From positions 1-42,493 of the forward strand of contig NZ_BOML01000096.1 of NCBI RefSeq assembly GCF_016862175.1: a DNA stretch of 42,493 nucleotides, in the 5' to 3' direction. Shown piece after piece: positions 8,807 through 16,636 of the stretch. The notes beneath the pieces are model-generated. The model did no database searches and was not told the origin of the DNA. It was given only the letters and a program-made list of their open reading frames with translations. The stretch's first letter is position 1. Each line of letters begins with the position of its first letter. The DNA comes from Paractinoplanes durhamensis (GTDB lineage: Bacteria > Actinomycetota > Actinomycetes > Mycobacteriales > Micromonosporaceae). Both the position numbers and the translations under genes were made by a program.

Positions 8807-10044
8807 CACTGCTCCTCGGCTCGGCCGGCGGCGAGTCGCCGGTCGGCGGTCTCGATGACGTGGTTGCGGACGGCGGCGGGCAGGTCGCTGTGCTCGAGGC
8901 GGCGGCCGGCCAGCTCGGCGAGGGCCGCGGCGGCCCGCCGGAGCGGGCGATCGGCCAGGCCGGACCGGTACGCCGGGTGCCAGCGCTGGGCCACCGGCGC
9001 CGCGATCTCCAGGGCGAGCTCGGTGGTGTGCCGGTCGGCGAACAGCTCGGTGACCATCGCGACCGGCACGATCCAGTCCGCGCCGGGCTGGCAGTCGAGG
9101 TAGCGCACCTCGAGGTAGCCGCGCGGCCGCACCGGCGGGAACAGCGTGCTCAGGTGGTACTCGACGTCGTCGGCGGTCGGCGGGACGCCCAGCGTGCCGT
9201 TCACCCAGTCGCCGAGGGTGGCGCCCGGTGGCGGGTCCCAGAAGTCGCCGTCGCGCCGCACGCAGAGCAGGGGAGCGGCCAGGGCATACCGCACCCAGCC
9301 GGCGGCCGGGTCGTCCGGCCGGCCCACCACCGGATGGGTGACCCGGGGATCCATGCCCCACCAGGCCGCCATCCGGGCCGACGCGAGCCCGGTGTCGCGC
9401 CCGGCATACCGGGCGGAGTTGGCGAAGAGGGCGACCAGCGGCGGCCCGAGGGCCTGCACCGCGCGCCAGCGCAGGGGCAACTCGTCGGCCGGGCCGGCGT
9501 CGAGGCAGACCTGCAGGCCGGCGGTGCTGCACATCATGGCGCGGCCGTGCCGGCCGCGGGCGTCGAAGAAGCGTTCCATCGCCGCGTAGCGCGGGGTGTT
9601 CAGCAGTCGGCGCGGCGAACGGTACGGGTCGATGCCGTGCTCGCCGAGCGCCAGTCCGCCGCCGTCCAGCAGGGCGGTGAGGTGGTCGAGGTCGGCGCTG
9701 ACCGCCGCATGCAGCGCGGCGAGGGAGGTGGCCGGCGCCGAGGAGATCTCGATCTGCCCGCCCGGTTCGATGGTGATCGAGCCGCCGCCCGGCAGGGAGG
9801 CCGTCGGCTGACCGGTATCAGCAAGAACGGCCGGCGTGTGCCGGCCGAGGGCCTGCCGCACGGTGGCGGCGTCGAGCGGCGCATGGGGTGCGGCCGCGTG
9901 GTGAAGGGTCCATTCCAGCTCGGCTCCGACAAGCGTGGGTGGGCCGGTCTTGAAGCAGATGGCGCGGATGTGCGCCTCCACTTCCTCCTGGGTACGCAGC
10001 AGGCGGCTGGTGGCCGCGGCGGCGTCGTGGTCGAGCGTCGTCAT
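8806..10044 (-). CDS. egtA: Glutamate-cysteine ligase EgtA
   Basis: A 412-aa ligase of the GCS2-like family that makes gamma-glutamylcysteine, the sulfur donor for EgtB. Visible features: the early segment GAELEWTL, the glycine-rich PGGGSITIEPGGQIEISS (about residues 95-115), and YLEVRYLDCQPGADW near residue 320. The ATG at 10044 is chosen because GGGAG lies about nine bases upstream and conserved sequence begins soon after; the open frame continues upstream to 10296 without family resemblance. It is first in the operon, so the promoter should lie in the intergenic region ending at 10367, which also holds a CRP-like palindrome. Confidence 0.93.
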   Translation of the reverse strand: MTTLDHDAAAATSRLLRTQEEVEAHIRAICFKTGPPTLVGAELEWTLHHAAAPHAPLDAATVRQALGRHTPAVLADTGQPTASLPGGGSITIEPGGQIEISSAPATSLAALHAAVSADLDHLTALLDGGGLALGEHGIDPYRSPRRLLNTPRYAAMERFFDARGRHGRAMMCSTAGLQVCLDAGPADELPLRWRAVQALGPPLVALFANSARYAGRDTGLASARMAAWWGMDPRVTHPVVGRPDDPAAGWVRYALAAPLLCVRRDGDFWDPPPGATLGDWVNGTLGVPPTADDVEYHLSTLFPPVRPRGYLEVRYLDCQPGADWIVPVAMVTELFADRHTTELALEIAAPVAQRWHPAYRSGLADRPLRRAAAALAELAGRRLEHSDLPAAVRNHVIETADRRLAAGRAEEQ

Positions 10045-10185
10045 CTGACGGACTCCCGTCGTTACGAAACGTAGGGTCTCGATTACCTGGGTAGCCGACG
10101 CTACGACGGGGGTACGACAAACTCGGGAACGCGGATGGTCCGGACCGCAGCCATACGGGGTCCTTCCTGCGGATTTGTCACCCCA

Positions 10186-10199
10186 GTGACGTGCGTCAC
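10186..10199. promoter_or_regulatory. CRP-like binding site
   Basis: GTGACGTGCGTCAC is a perfect match to GTGA-N6-TCAC, the core recognised by CRP proteins, and to the actinobacterial form GTG-N6-GNCAC. It lies about 140 bp upstream of egtA and about 115 bp upstream of the -10-like element of the glycan operon, so it could act on either. The regulator itself is not in the window. Confidence 0.6.
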
Positions 10200-10300
10200 C
10201 GGCTGAGGCGCGGCAATCGTCACGGTGTGTCACCGATTTACTCGTAAGACCGACTCCGGTGGTGCCCGACCGGGCGAATTTCCGCCAAGCCCGCACCCGG

Positions 10301-10306
10301 TAGGAT
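10301..10306 (+). promoter_or_regulatory. Putative -10 element of the glycan operon
   Basis: TAGGAT is followed eight bases later by the ATG of the short ORF at 10315. This is the geometry of a leaderless transcript starting at or near that ATG. No convincing -35 hexamer is visible. Confidence 0.45.
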
Positions 10307-10314
10307 CTGTGCCC

Positions 10315-10371
10315 ATGCTGTGTCGTTGTCTTCGTGCCCTGCCGACCCGACTCGTCCGGGGAGAGCGGTGA
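10315..10371 (+). CDS. Short upstream ORF coupled to the glycosyltransferase
   Basis: An 18-codon open frame, MLCRCLRALPTRLVRGER, whose TGA overlaps the GTG of the following gene as GTGA. A -10-like TAGGAT ends eight bases before its ATG, so it would be read from a leaderless mRNA. Ribosomes finishing it could restart on the glycosyltransferase with help from the internal GGGGAG. Codons 3 and 5 are cysteine. Cysteine-containing leaderless upstream ORFs are known as attenuation devices in mycobacteria, but two Cys codons is weak support for that role. It may simply be a coupling leader, or not be translated. Confidence 0.4.
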   Translation: MLCRCLRALPTRLVRGER

Positions 10372-12635
10372 CCCCCCGGCTCAGCATCGTCGTTCCGTTC
10401 TACAACGTCGAGCGATACATCGCGGACTGCCTCGATTCGCTCGCCCGCCAGACATTCGGTGATTTCGAGGTCGTTCTCGTCGATGACGGCTCGAAGGACG
10501 ACAGCGTCGACGCCGCCCTCGACTTCTGTGCCCGCGACAAACGGTTTCGCCTGATCACCCAGGAGAATCAGGGTCTCGGCCCGGCCCGCAACACCGGGGT
10601 GACCCACGCGCAGGGCGATTACCTGACCTTCGTGGACAGCGACGATCTGGTCCCGCGGCACGCGTACGAGATCATGGTGCGCTCCCTCGACGAGACCGCG
10701 TCGCAGATCGCGGCGGGCAACGCCCGCCGATTCAACAACACCTCCGGCGTACGTCAGTCGTATGTTCACCGAAAGCCGTTCGCGACCGACAAACCGGTCA
10801 CCGACGTCTATGAGCACCCGGCCCTCGCACTGGACCGGATGGTGTGGAACAAGGTCTACCGCCGCACCTTCTGGGATCAGTTCACCTACGAATTCCCGGC
10901 CATTCGGTACGAGGACTATCCGATCACTCTGCGTGCCTACCTCGACGCGATCACCGTCGACGCGCTGGCCGCCCCGGTCTACTACTGGCGCGAGCGCGAG
11001 TCCGGCGAGTCGATCACCCAGCTGAAGTTCCAGTACGGCAACCTCGCCGACCGGGTCACCTCGGCCGAGATGGTGCTCGACCTGCTGAAACGCGCGCCCG
11101 AGGTGCGCGACCGGGTGCAGAAGCACCTCGCCGAGATCGACCTCGCGACCATCGTGCAGGCGTTCGCCACCGCCGACGACGACGAGCTCGACCCGCTGGT
11201 CGCGCTCGGCCGCCGGCTCAGCTCGCGCTTCGACCCGCACATCGTCGCCGAGGTGCCGACGTTCCAGCGCCTGGAATACGAAGCGCTCGAGGCCGGCGAC
11301 GCCAAGCTGCTGCGGCGCCTGGCCCGCACCCGGGCCGAGGGCGCCATGGAGGTCCCGGCCCGGCGGCACCCGTCGCTGCCCTGGATCTACGAAAGCCAGT
11401 ACCCGGGCCTGCGCGACTCCAAGTTGCCGGCCGCCATCTACCGGCTGCCGCGCGAGGAGATCGACGCCCGCGCCACGGTCCGCGAACTGAGCTGGGACGG
11501 CGACGACCTGGTGCTGCGCGGCACCGCCGAGATCATGCACCTGCCCGCCGACCCGGCCATGGCGGTGCGGATCTCGCTGGTCTGCGGCCGCCGTTCGCAG
11601 CGCCTGGCGGTCACCATCGTCGAGACCGACGACCCGCGGACCACCTTCGAGACCCGCATCCCGCGCGCGATGCTGACCGGCCTGCCCGGCTGGGCGAAAT
11701 CGGTCTGGCTCTCGGTCGAGTTGCGCAGCGGCTGGGTGCGCCGCCGCGGCCATGTCGCACCGGCCCTGGAGTACCCGAGCGGCGGGTGGGTGGGCGACCG
11801 CTGGTTCCAGCCGGTCCGCACCCCGAACGGCCGGCTCACCCTGCAGGTCCGCGAGGGCACGGCCGAGCTGACCGGCGCCGAGGTCGAGGGCGACCATCTG
11901 GTGCTGAAGGGCCGGGTCCCGTCCCGGATGGCCGCGCCCGAGCTGAAGCTGGCCCGCTCGGCCGGCGACATCCGGGTGCCGCTGCAGCGCACCCGGGCCG
12001 GTGGCGGCAGCCCGGCCGCCCGGATCCCCCGGCAGCGCACGGTGGCGATGGACGAGTTCGAGGCGAAGGTGGCGTTCGCCGACCTGATCGACACGGTCAA
12101 CCCGGACGACCCGTTCCTCGACCGCACGATCATGGTGCCGCGCGTGCAGGACGGCGAGGACAAGATGCTGCTGCTGGTCACCGGCCTGCAGCACGGGGTG
12201 CTGGCGCCGCGCGGCGACCGGGTGATCAGCCTGACCCGGTCCCCGGGGCAATATCTCAACCTGGTCGAGGGCCCGCTGCGGGTCACCGCCGACCGGATCG
12301 AGACCGACGGCGACCGGCTGACCATCTCCGGCCCGGTCTGGCCCGGCGTCTCCTACGACGCGGTCACCTGGCGGCGGTTCCTGCCCAACTCCGACGACGG
12401 CATCGACGGTCCGGGCCGGCTGACCGTCGAGGGCGGGCGTTGGTCGGCCGAGGCGGACGTCACCGAGATGATCGGCGGCGACGAGGAGTACAACTGGACC
12501 CTCTTCGCGGTGCCCGGCAACCACACGCCGTACGCCGTGCAGACCGACTCGTTCATGCTGACCGGGCTTCCGCTGCCGGTCGGCGCGTTCCTGCTGCGCT
12601 CCCGCTCCGGCATCCTGCACCTCGAAACGGACTGA
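10368..12635 (+). CDS. Family-2 glycosyltransferase with long beta-rich C-terminal region
   Basis: A 755-aa protein. The N-terminal GT-A domain (about 1-230) has RLSIVVPFYN, VVLVDDGSKDDS and the nucleotide-sugar/metal motif FVDSDDLV at about residue 88, so it should transfer a sugar from a nucleotide donor. The remaining 500 residues contain three spaced motifs of the form GD-x-L-x-L/I-x-G near residues 377, 507 and 647, suggesting three repeated beta modules, as in some teichoic-acid or capsule glycosyltransferases. There is no signal peptide or obvious membrane helix. The GTG at 10368 is preferred over the GTG at 10320 because GGGGAG lies about five bases upstream. It leads a three-gene operon with a 1-bp gap to the next gene. 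Donor and acceptor are unknown. Confidence 0.8.
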   Translation: MTPRLSIVVPFYNVERYIADCLDSLARQTFGDFEVVLVDDGSKDDSVDAALDFCARDKRFRLITQENQGLGPARNTGVTHAQGDYLTFVDSDDLVPRHAYEIMVRSLDETASQIAAGNARRFNNTSGVRQSYVHRKPFATDKPVTDVYEHPALALDRMVWNKVYRRTFWDQFTYEFPAIRYEDYPITLRAYLDAITVDALAAPVYYWRERESGESITQLKFQYGNLADRVTSAEMVLDLLKRAPEVRDRVQKHLAEIDLATIVQAFATADDDELDPLVALGRRLSSRFDPHIVAEVPTFQRLEYEALEAGDAKLLRRLARTRAEGAMEVPARRHPSLPWIYESQYPGLRDSKLPAAIYRLPREEIDARATVRELSWDGDDLVLRGTAEIMHLPADPAMAVRISLVCGRRSQRLAVTIVETDDPRTTFETRIPRAMLTGLPGWAKSVWLSVELRSGWVRRRGHVAPALEYPSGGWVGDRWFQPVRTPNGRLTLQVREGTAELTGAEVEGDHLVLKGRVPSRMAAPELKLARSAGDIRVPLQRTRAGGGSPAARIPRQRTVAMDEFEAKVAFADLIDTVNPDDPFLDRTIMVPRVQDGEDKMLLLVTGLQHGVLAPRGDRVISLTRSPGQYLNLVEGPLRVTADRIETDGDRLTISGPVWPGVSYDAVTWRRFLPNSDDGIDGPGRLTVEGGRWSAEADVTEMIGGDEEYNWTLFAVPGNHTPYAVQTDSFMLTGLPLPVGAFLLRSRSGILHLETD

Positions 12636-12636
12636 C

Positions 12637-13479
12637 GTGCATCACCACAACTGGTATTACGGCCAGCAGCACATCCTGGCCCGCTACTGCGGCCTGCCCG
12701 ACGACTTCCCGCCGCGCATCCCCGGCTACCTTCAGCACGGCTGGAACGTGGGCTGCGGCTGGAACCCGGCGCACGAGTTCTTCGACGGCGCCTGGCGCTA
12801 CGTGTGGAGCGACGCGCCCCGCCGCCGCGGCCACTCGCTGGGCCGGCGCGCCTACGCGGTGACCGGCGCCCCGATGCTCTACCTGATGGACCTCGAGCCC
12901 GAGCTGGGCAAGGTCAAGGAGTCCGAGCGCAAGGGCACCCTGTGGTTCCTGTTCCACGGGTGGGACGCGCCCGGCATCGGTGCCAAGATCCACGGCGATC
13001 ACCAGCGGCTGATCGACGAGATCAAGGAGACCGAGACCGAGCCGGTCACGATCAGCCTCTACTACACCGAGTACGAACGGCCCGAGGTGCGCCGCTCGTA
13101 CGAGGAGGCCGGCTTCGAGGTGATCTGCTTCGGCAAGCGCGGCTGGAACTACGAGGGCACCGACCGGAAGTTCCTCTACAAGCAGCTCAAGGCGTTCCGC
13201 CGGTTCAAGCGGGTGGCCAGCAACCGCCTCGCGACCGCGATCTTCTACGGCGTCGCGGCCGGTTGCACCCCCGCCGTCTACGGCGACGCGATGGAGCTCG
13301 AGGGCGACAACCCGCTCTTCGGCGGGCAGACCCGCATCGCCCGGCTCTGGGGCGACATGCTGGGCAAGGACATCGACCTGGCCACCGCCCGGGCCATCAC
13401 CGACGACGAACTCGGCAAGCAGTTCGTGATGCCGCCCGCCGAGATGCGGATGCTCTTCGATTGGAACCAGCGTGACTGA
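12637..13479 (+). CDS. Unrecognised 280-aa protein of the glycan operon
   Basis: I do not recognise the family with confidence. The protein is soluble-looking and rich in aromatic residues and histidine: it begins with HHHNWYYGQQH, then has LQHGWNVGCGWNP and FLFHGWDAPG. The middle looks like an alternating alpha/beta fold (strands TISLYYTEY and FEVICFG, then FFYGVAAGC-like IFYGVAAGCTPAVYGDAMELEGDNPLF split over the next 25 residues). The QHGW element and the late small-residue/acidic segment are reminiscent of GT-B-fold transferases of surface polysaccharides, but this is inference. It starts with GTG one base after the glycosyltransferase stop and overlaps the next gene by 8 nt, so the three proteins are probably made together. 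Confidence 0.65.
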   Translation: MHHHNWYYGQQHILARYCGLPDDFPPRIPGYLQHGWNVGCGWNPAHEFFDGAWRYVWSDAPRRRGHSLGRRAYAVTGAPMLYLMDLEPELGKVKESERKGTLWFLFHGWDAPGIGAKIHGDHQRLIDEIKETETEPVTISLYYTEYERPEVRRSYEEAGFEVICFGKRGWNYEGTDRKFLYKQLKAFRRFKRVASNRLATAIFYGVAAGCTPAVYGDAMELEGDNPLFGGQTRIARLWGDMLGKDIDLATARAITDDELGKQFVMPPAEMRMLFDWNQRD

Positions 13480-15058
13480 CGTGCAGATCGTCCGTGGCGA
13501 GCTTCAGCCGTGGACCGACAGCAACCCGACCGGCGGGGCGACGCTCCTGGCCCTGCTCGACGACCTGCTGCCGGAGCGGGTGAACCGGACGCTGGTGGCC
13601 GGCCCGCACTCCGCCGAGGTGATCGAGCTGGCCGCGGCCCGCAGCGCCGCCGTCTCGGTGCTGGTCCGTTCGGTCAGCGACGCCCAGGAGCTGCGCGCGC
13701 AGGTGCCGGCCGAGCACGTGACGATCATCACCGGTGCGCTGGACGGCCTCGTCCTGGCCAAGCCCGAGAAGTTCGACATGGTGATCGCCGCCGACGGCCT
13801 CGACCGGGTGCTGGGCGCCGACTCGCCGGCGCTGAACTGGCCGCAGCGGGCCGCCGCGCTCTGGGAAGTAGCAACCGATGACGCCCTGGCGGTAGTCGCG
13901 GTGGAGAACGAATTCGCGCTCACCGGCCTCTACGATCGGCGCCCGGCCGACGAACGGCACGGCGACGACGAGTGGCGGCCGCTGCACGACGACCCCGACC
14001 GGCCCACCTCGCCGGCCCAGGTCCTGGCCGCGATTGAAGGCACCACCCGGCTCTACGCGGCGTACACCGCGGCCGGTGCCATCCACACCCTGCTCGACGC
14101 GGACGCGGCGGCCGGCACCCGGCCCGGCCGGCCCGGCGCCCGCCTGGCCACCACCGGGCTGGCCGCCACCGCCGCGCACACCCCGCTGCTCGCCCCGGTC
14201 GACGGCGGCGCCGACGCGGCCGCCCGGGCCGGTCTGCTGGCCGCGGTCGCACCCGGCTGGCTCGCCATCCGCGGTACGAGCGGCGGCGCCACCCACACCG
14301 CATACGCCCCGGCCGGGGACGGCGTGCTGCTCGCCGACCTCGACGGCGCCGAATGGACGGTGAGCACCGGGGGCGGCGGCAAGCGGCTGCCCGACACCGA
14401 GTCGGCCGAGGCGCTGCTGTTCCGGCTGGCCGCGGCCGAGGACGTACCCGGCTTCCGGGCTTTCGCCGCCCGGCTCGGCGCCTGGGCGAACGCCGAAGGC
14501 GTGATCCTGCTCGACGACCTCTACCCCGAGGGCGACGGTTTCGTCCGCGGCGTCACCGAGCTCAAGACCACCGCAGATGAGAAGGAACTGCTCGCCGCGG
14601 CCTGGTTCCGGCTCAAGGACCGCCTGCTCGGCGCGCACCGCCGGCACCCGTGGCCGCCGTGGATCACCGGCACCGACGACCTGGTCGCCACCTGGCTGAG
14701 CATGTCCGGGGTGGACGCCGGCCCGGAGATCCTCAAGCGCGGCCGGGAGATCGCCGACCTGGTGGCCGAGCCGGCCACCGACCAGCCCGACCTGCGCACC
14801 GTCATCGCCGACGCGGAGACCGCCCGGGTCCAGGCGGTCGAGCTGGCCGGCAAGGTCTTCGGCCTGGAGCGCACGCTGCGCTTCCGCGACCAGAGCCTGC
14901 GCACCCGGGAGAAGCAGATCCGGACGGTCCGCGACGACCTGCGCTCGCTGCGCCGCTCGCCGGCCATGCGGCTGCACGAGGTCACCGCCAAGGTTGCCAA
15001 GATCCGCAACCCGCGGAAGTTCGCCGGCGCCCTTAAGCGCCGCCTAAGGAAGGGCTGA
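13472..15058 (+). CDS. Methyltransferase-like protein with C-terminal coiled coil
   Basis: A 528-aa soluble protein. The first 150 residues look like a class I Rossmann methyltransferase (RTLVAGPHSAEVIELA, then FDMVIAADGLDRVLG), but the usual GxGxG loop is altered to AGPHSAE, so SAM binding is uncertain. The Ala/Gly-rich middle (about 190-300) is poorly conserved-looking. The C-terminal 100 residues are charged and helical (about 440-500, VELAGKVFGLERTLRFRDQS) and end in a very basic tail, KFAGALKRRLRKG, which could contact membrane or polyanionic glycan. GTG start inside the end of the previous gene (8-nt overlap). Its role in modifying or scaffolding the glycan is inferred from operon context only. 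Confidence 0.68.
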   Translation: MTDVQIVRGELQPWTDSNPTGGATLLALLDDLLPERVNRTLVAGPHSAEVIELAAARSAAVSVLVRSVSDAQELRAQVPAEHVTIITGALDGLVLAKPEKFDMVIAADGLDRVLGADSPALNWPQRAAALWEVATDDALAVVAVENEFALTGLYDRRPADERHGDDEWRPLHDDPDRPTSPAQVLAAIEGTTRLYAAYTAAGAIHTLLDADAAAGTRPGRPGARLATTGLAATAAHTPLLAPVDGGADAAARAGLLAAVAPGWLAIRGTSGGATHTAYAPAGDGVLLADLDGAEWTVSTGGGGKRLPDTESAEALLFRLAAAEDVPGFRAFAARLGAWANAEGVILLDDLYPEGDGFVRGVTELKTTADEKELLAAAWFRLKDRLLGAHRRHPWPPWITGTDDLVATWLSMSGVDAGPEILKRGREIADLVAEPATDQPDLRTVIADAETARVQAVELAGKVFGLERTLRFRDQSLRTREKQIRTVRDDLRSLRRSPAMRLHEVTAKVAKIRNPRKFAGALKRRLRKG

Positions 15059-15072
15059 CCGCTCTGACCTGG

Positions 15073-15108
15073 GGTTTCCGGCACGCGCGAAAGTACGTGC
15101 CGGAAACC
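15073..15108 (+). terminator. Hairpin terminator of the glycan operon
   Basis: A perfect 13-bp inverted repeat (GGTTTCCGGCACG and its complement) with a 10-base loop, 14 bases after the third gene's stop. No T-run follows, as is common in high-GC actinobacteria. It separates the glycan operon from the aminotransferase gene. Confidence 0.8.
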
Positions 15109-15176
15109 TGAACGAAACTCGCCCGTGGCCCGTATCGACGGTTGGCAACGCAGCCGGCGGAGGGAGAAGGGCCGCA

Positions 15177-16445
15177 ATGGCAGGGACCGGAATCGACACG
15201 TCGATCCTGAACAAGGGAGCGCACAGTGCGTCTTATTTCGATCTCGCTCGAAGTGCGGGTGAAGGCGCGGACATTGTCGACTTCTGCATTCCGTGCAATC
15301 CCTACTTCCCGACCCCGGAGATGTTCGACGAGCTCTCCCGGGATCTGAAGAACATCCTGAAGTACTACCCGTCGGACTCGATGGGGATCACCAAGAAGCT
15401 CTCCAGCGTGCTGGGCCTGCATCCGCAGACGGTCGCGATGGCGAACGGCTCCACCGAGCTGATCACCTGGATCGACCACCTGCTGATCAAGGAGAGCATC
15501 GCGATCCCGATCCCGACCTTCGGGCGCTGGACCGACCAGCCGCTGGAGACCGGCAAGCGGGTCGACATGTTCCCGCTGCAGGAGCGCGAGGGCTTCCGGC
15601 TCAACCTGGACGACTACGTGCGGTTCATCCGCGAACGTAAGTCCCGGGTCGCGGTGATCTGCAACGTCAACAACCCGGACGGCAACTACATCCCCCGGCG
15701 TGACGTCATCCGGTTCATGGACATGCTCGGCGATCTCGACCTGGTGGTGGTCGACGAGTCGTTCATCGACTTCTCGGACGCCGAGCAGTACCCGTCGGTC
15801 GGCCCGGACGCGGTGATCCGCCCGAACACGGTCGTCCTGAAGAGCCTCGGCAAGAACTTCGGCCTGCACGGCATCCGGTTCGGTTACATGCTCGCCAACC
15901 CGGCCATCGCCGGGAAGATCGGCAAGGCGCTGCCGAAGTGGAACCTCAACTCGCTGGCCGAGAAGGTCGTCTTCATGATTCAGGAACATGAGGACGAGTA
16001 CGAGGACAGCCTGCGCCTGCTCAGCCGGGACCGCCGCCAGATGGCGGGGGAGCTGGCCCGGGTGCCCGGCCTGACGGTCTTCCCGTCCCAGGGCAACTTC
16101 TTCCTGGTCAAGCTGCCGACCGAGTGGTCCGGCGTGGCGCTGCGCGACTTCCTGGTCGCCAATCACGGCGTCTACACCCGCGAGTGCGGCAACAAGCTCG
16201 GCATGACCAGCCAGTTCATGCGGATGGTCGTCCGGCCGCCGCGGGACGTCGACCGGCTGATCGACGGGATGATGGATTACGGCCGCCAGTTCATGGGCCG
16301 TTCCCGCTACGACGAGGAGCCGATGGACAACCGGCGCGGCGGCGGTGGCAACTGGAACAACAACATGGACGACGTGCCGGACAACCTCATCCAGTACCCG
16401 AGCCGGCGTACCGAGTACACGGCGCGACGCGCGGCCAACGGATAG
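15177..16445 (+). CDS. Class I/II PLP aminotransferase, histidinol-phosphate-aminotransferase-like
   Basis: A 422-aa fold-type I PLP enzyme. Visible features: NVNNPDGN (the NPxNPTG motif), the PLP-ring aspartate in LVVVDESFIDF, the Schiff-base lysine Lys226 in KSLGKNFGLHGIRFGY, and the C-terminal substrate arginine region FMRMVVRPP. It resembles HisC and threonine-phosphate decarboxylase enzymes, which act on phosphorylated amino substrates. It lies alone beside a glycan operon rather than in a his operon, so a surface-polymer or specialised role is likely. Unusually, the last 40 residues are a Gly/Asn/Arg-rich tail (RRGGGGNWNNN) absent from typical HisC. A strong GGAGGGAGAAGG ribosome site precedes the ATG. 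It is followed by three hairpins. Confidence 0.85.
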   Translation: MAGTGIDTSILNKGAHSASYFDLARSAGEGADIVDFCIPCNPYFPTPEMFDELSRDLKNILKYYPSDSMGITKKLSSVLGLHPQTVAMANGSTELITWIDHLLIKESIAIPIPTFGRWTDQPLETGKRVDMFPLQEREGFRLNLDDYVRFIRERKSRVAVICNVNNPDGNYIPRRDVIRFMDMLGDLDLVVVDESFIDFSDAEQYPSVGPDAVIRPNTVVLKSLGKNFGLHGIRFGYMLANPAIAGKIGKALPKWNLNSLAEKVVFMIQEHEDEYEDSLRLLSRDRRQMAGELARVPGLTVFPSQGNFFLVKLPTEWSGVALRDFLVANHGVYTRECGNKLGMTSQFMRMVVRPPRDVDRLIDGMMDYGRQFMGRSRYDEEPMDNRRGGGGNWNNNMDDVPDNLIQYPSRRTEYTARRAANG

Positions 16446-16450
16446 ACGAG

Positions 16451-16480
16451 ACGGGGGCGCCCTGGCGGGGGCGCCCCCGT
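16451..16480 (+). terminator. Strong hairpin terminator after the aminotransferase
   Basis: A perfect 12-bp stem (ACGGGGGCGCCC and complement) with a 6-base loop, starting 5 bases after the stop codon. It is the first of three consecutive hairpins. Confidence 0.88.
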
Positions 16481-16487
16481 CACTCCA

Positions 16488-16510
16488 ACGGCTACGCCGC
16501 GCGTAGCCGT
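16488..16510. repeat. Second hairpin, perfect 10-bp inverted repeat
   Basis: ACGGCTACGC and its exact complement, separated by three bases. It lies 7 bases after the first terminator hairpin. It may be a back-up terminator or part of a structured leader of the downstream DedA gene. Confidence 0.75.
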
Positions 16511-16520
16511 TCGTTCTTGG

Positions 16521-16551
16521 CCAGGGTGTGCTGTCCGAACGCACACCCTGG
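16521..16551. repeat. Third hairpin, perfect 11-bp inverted repeat
   Basis: CCAGGGTGTGC and its exact complement around a 9-base loop, 10 bases after the second hairpin and 85 bp before the dedA-type gene. A symmetric palindrome of this kind could also be an operator. Confidence 0.75.
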
Positions 16552-16636
16552 GGAGAAGATACATTCCGCGCGCAATCAGATCGAGTGTTCGATCGCCGTA
16601 CACGTGGGTGTTCGGTTGATCCCGCATCGTGACCGC

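Larger units (their letters stand above)
10045..10367. promoter_or_regulatory. Divergent intergenic region with GTCAC repeats
   Basis: Spacer between egtA (minus) and the glycan operon (plus). Five GTCAC/GTGAC pentamers cluster within 57 bp, starting at 10177, 10186, 10195, 10219 and 10229. Two of them form the CRP-like palindrome annotated separately. A -10-like TAGGAT is at 10301-10306 for the plus strand. No clear -35 is visible on either strand, and no egtA promoter could be fixed. The short upstream ORF at 10315-10371 lies at its right end. Confidence 0.6.

Noticed and set aside
10230..12620. 796-codon antisense frame opposite the glycosyltransferase
   Set aside because: No recognisable domain, while the plus strand has clear GT-A motifs and operon spacing.
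10844..12862. 672-codon plus-strand frame overlapping the glycosyltransferase
   Set aside because: Arg/Pro/Ala-rich frame-shifted shadow crossing two real genes.
15177..16445. EgtE, the missing ergothioneine C-S lyase
   Set aside because: Sequence motifs fit a HisC-like aminotransferase; it is on the opposite strand, more than 5 kb from egtA.
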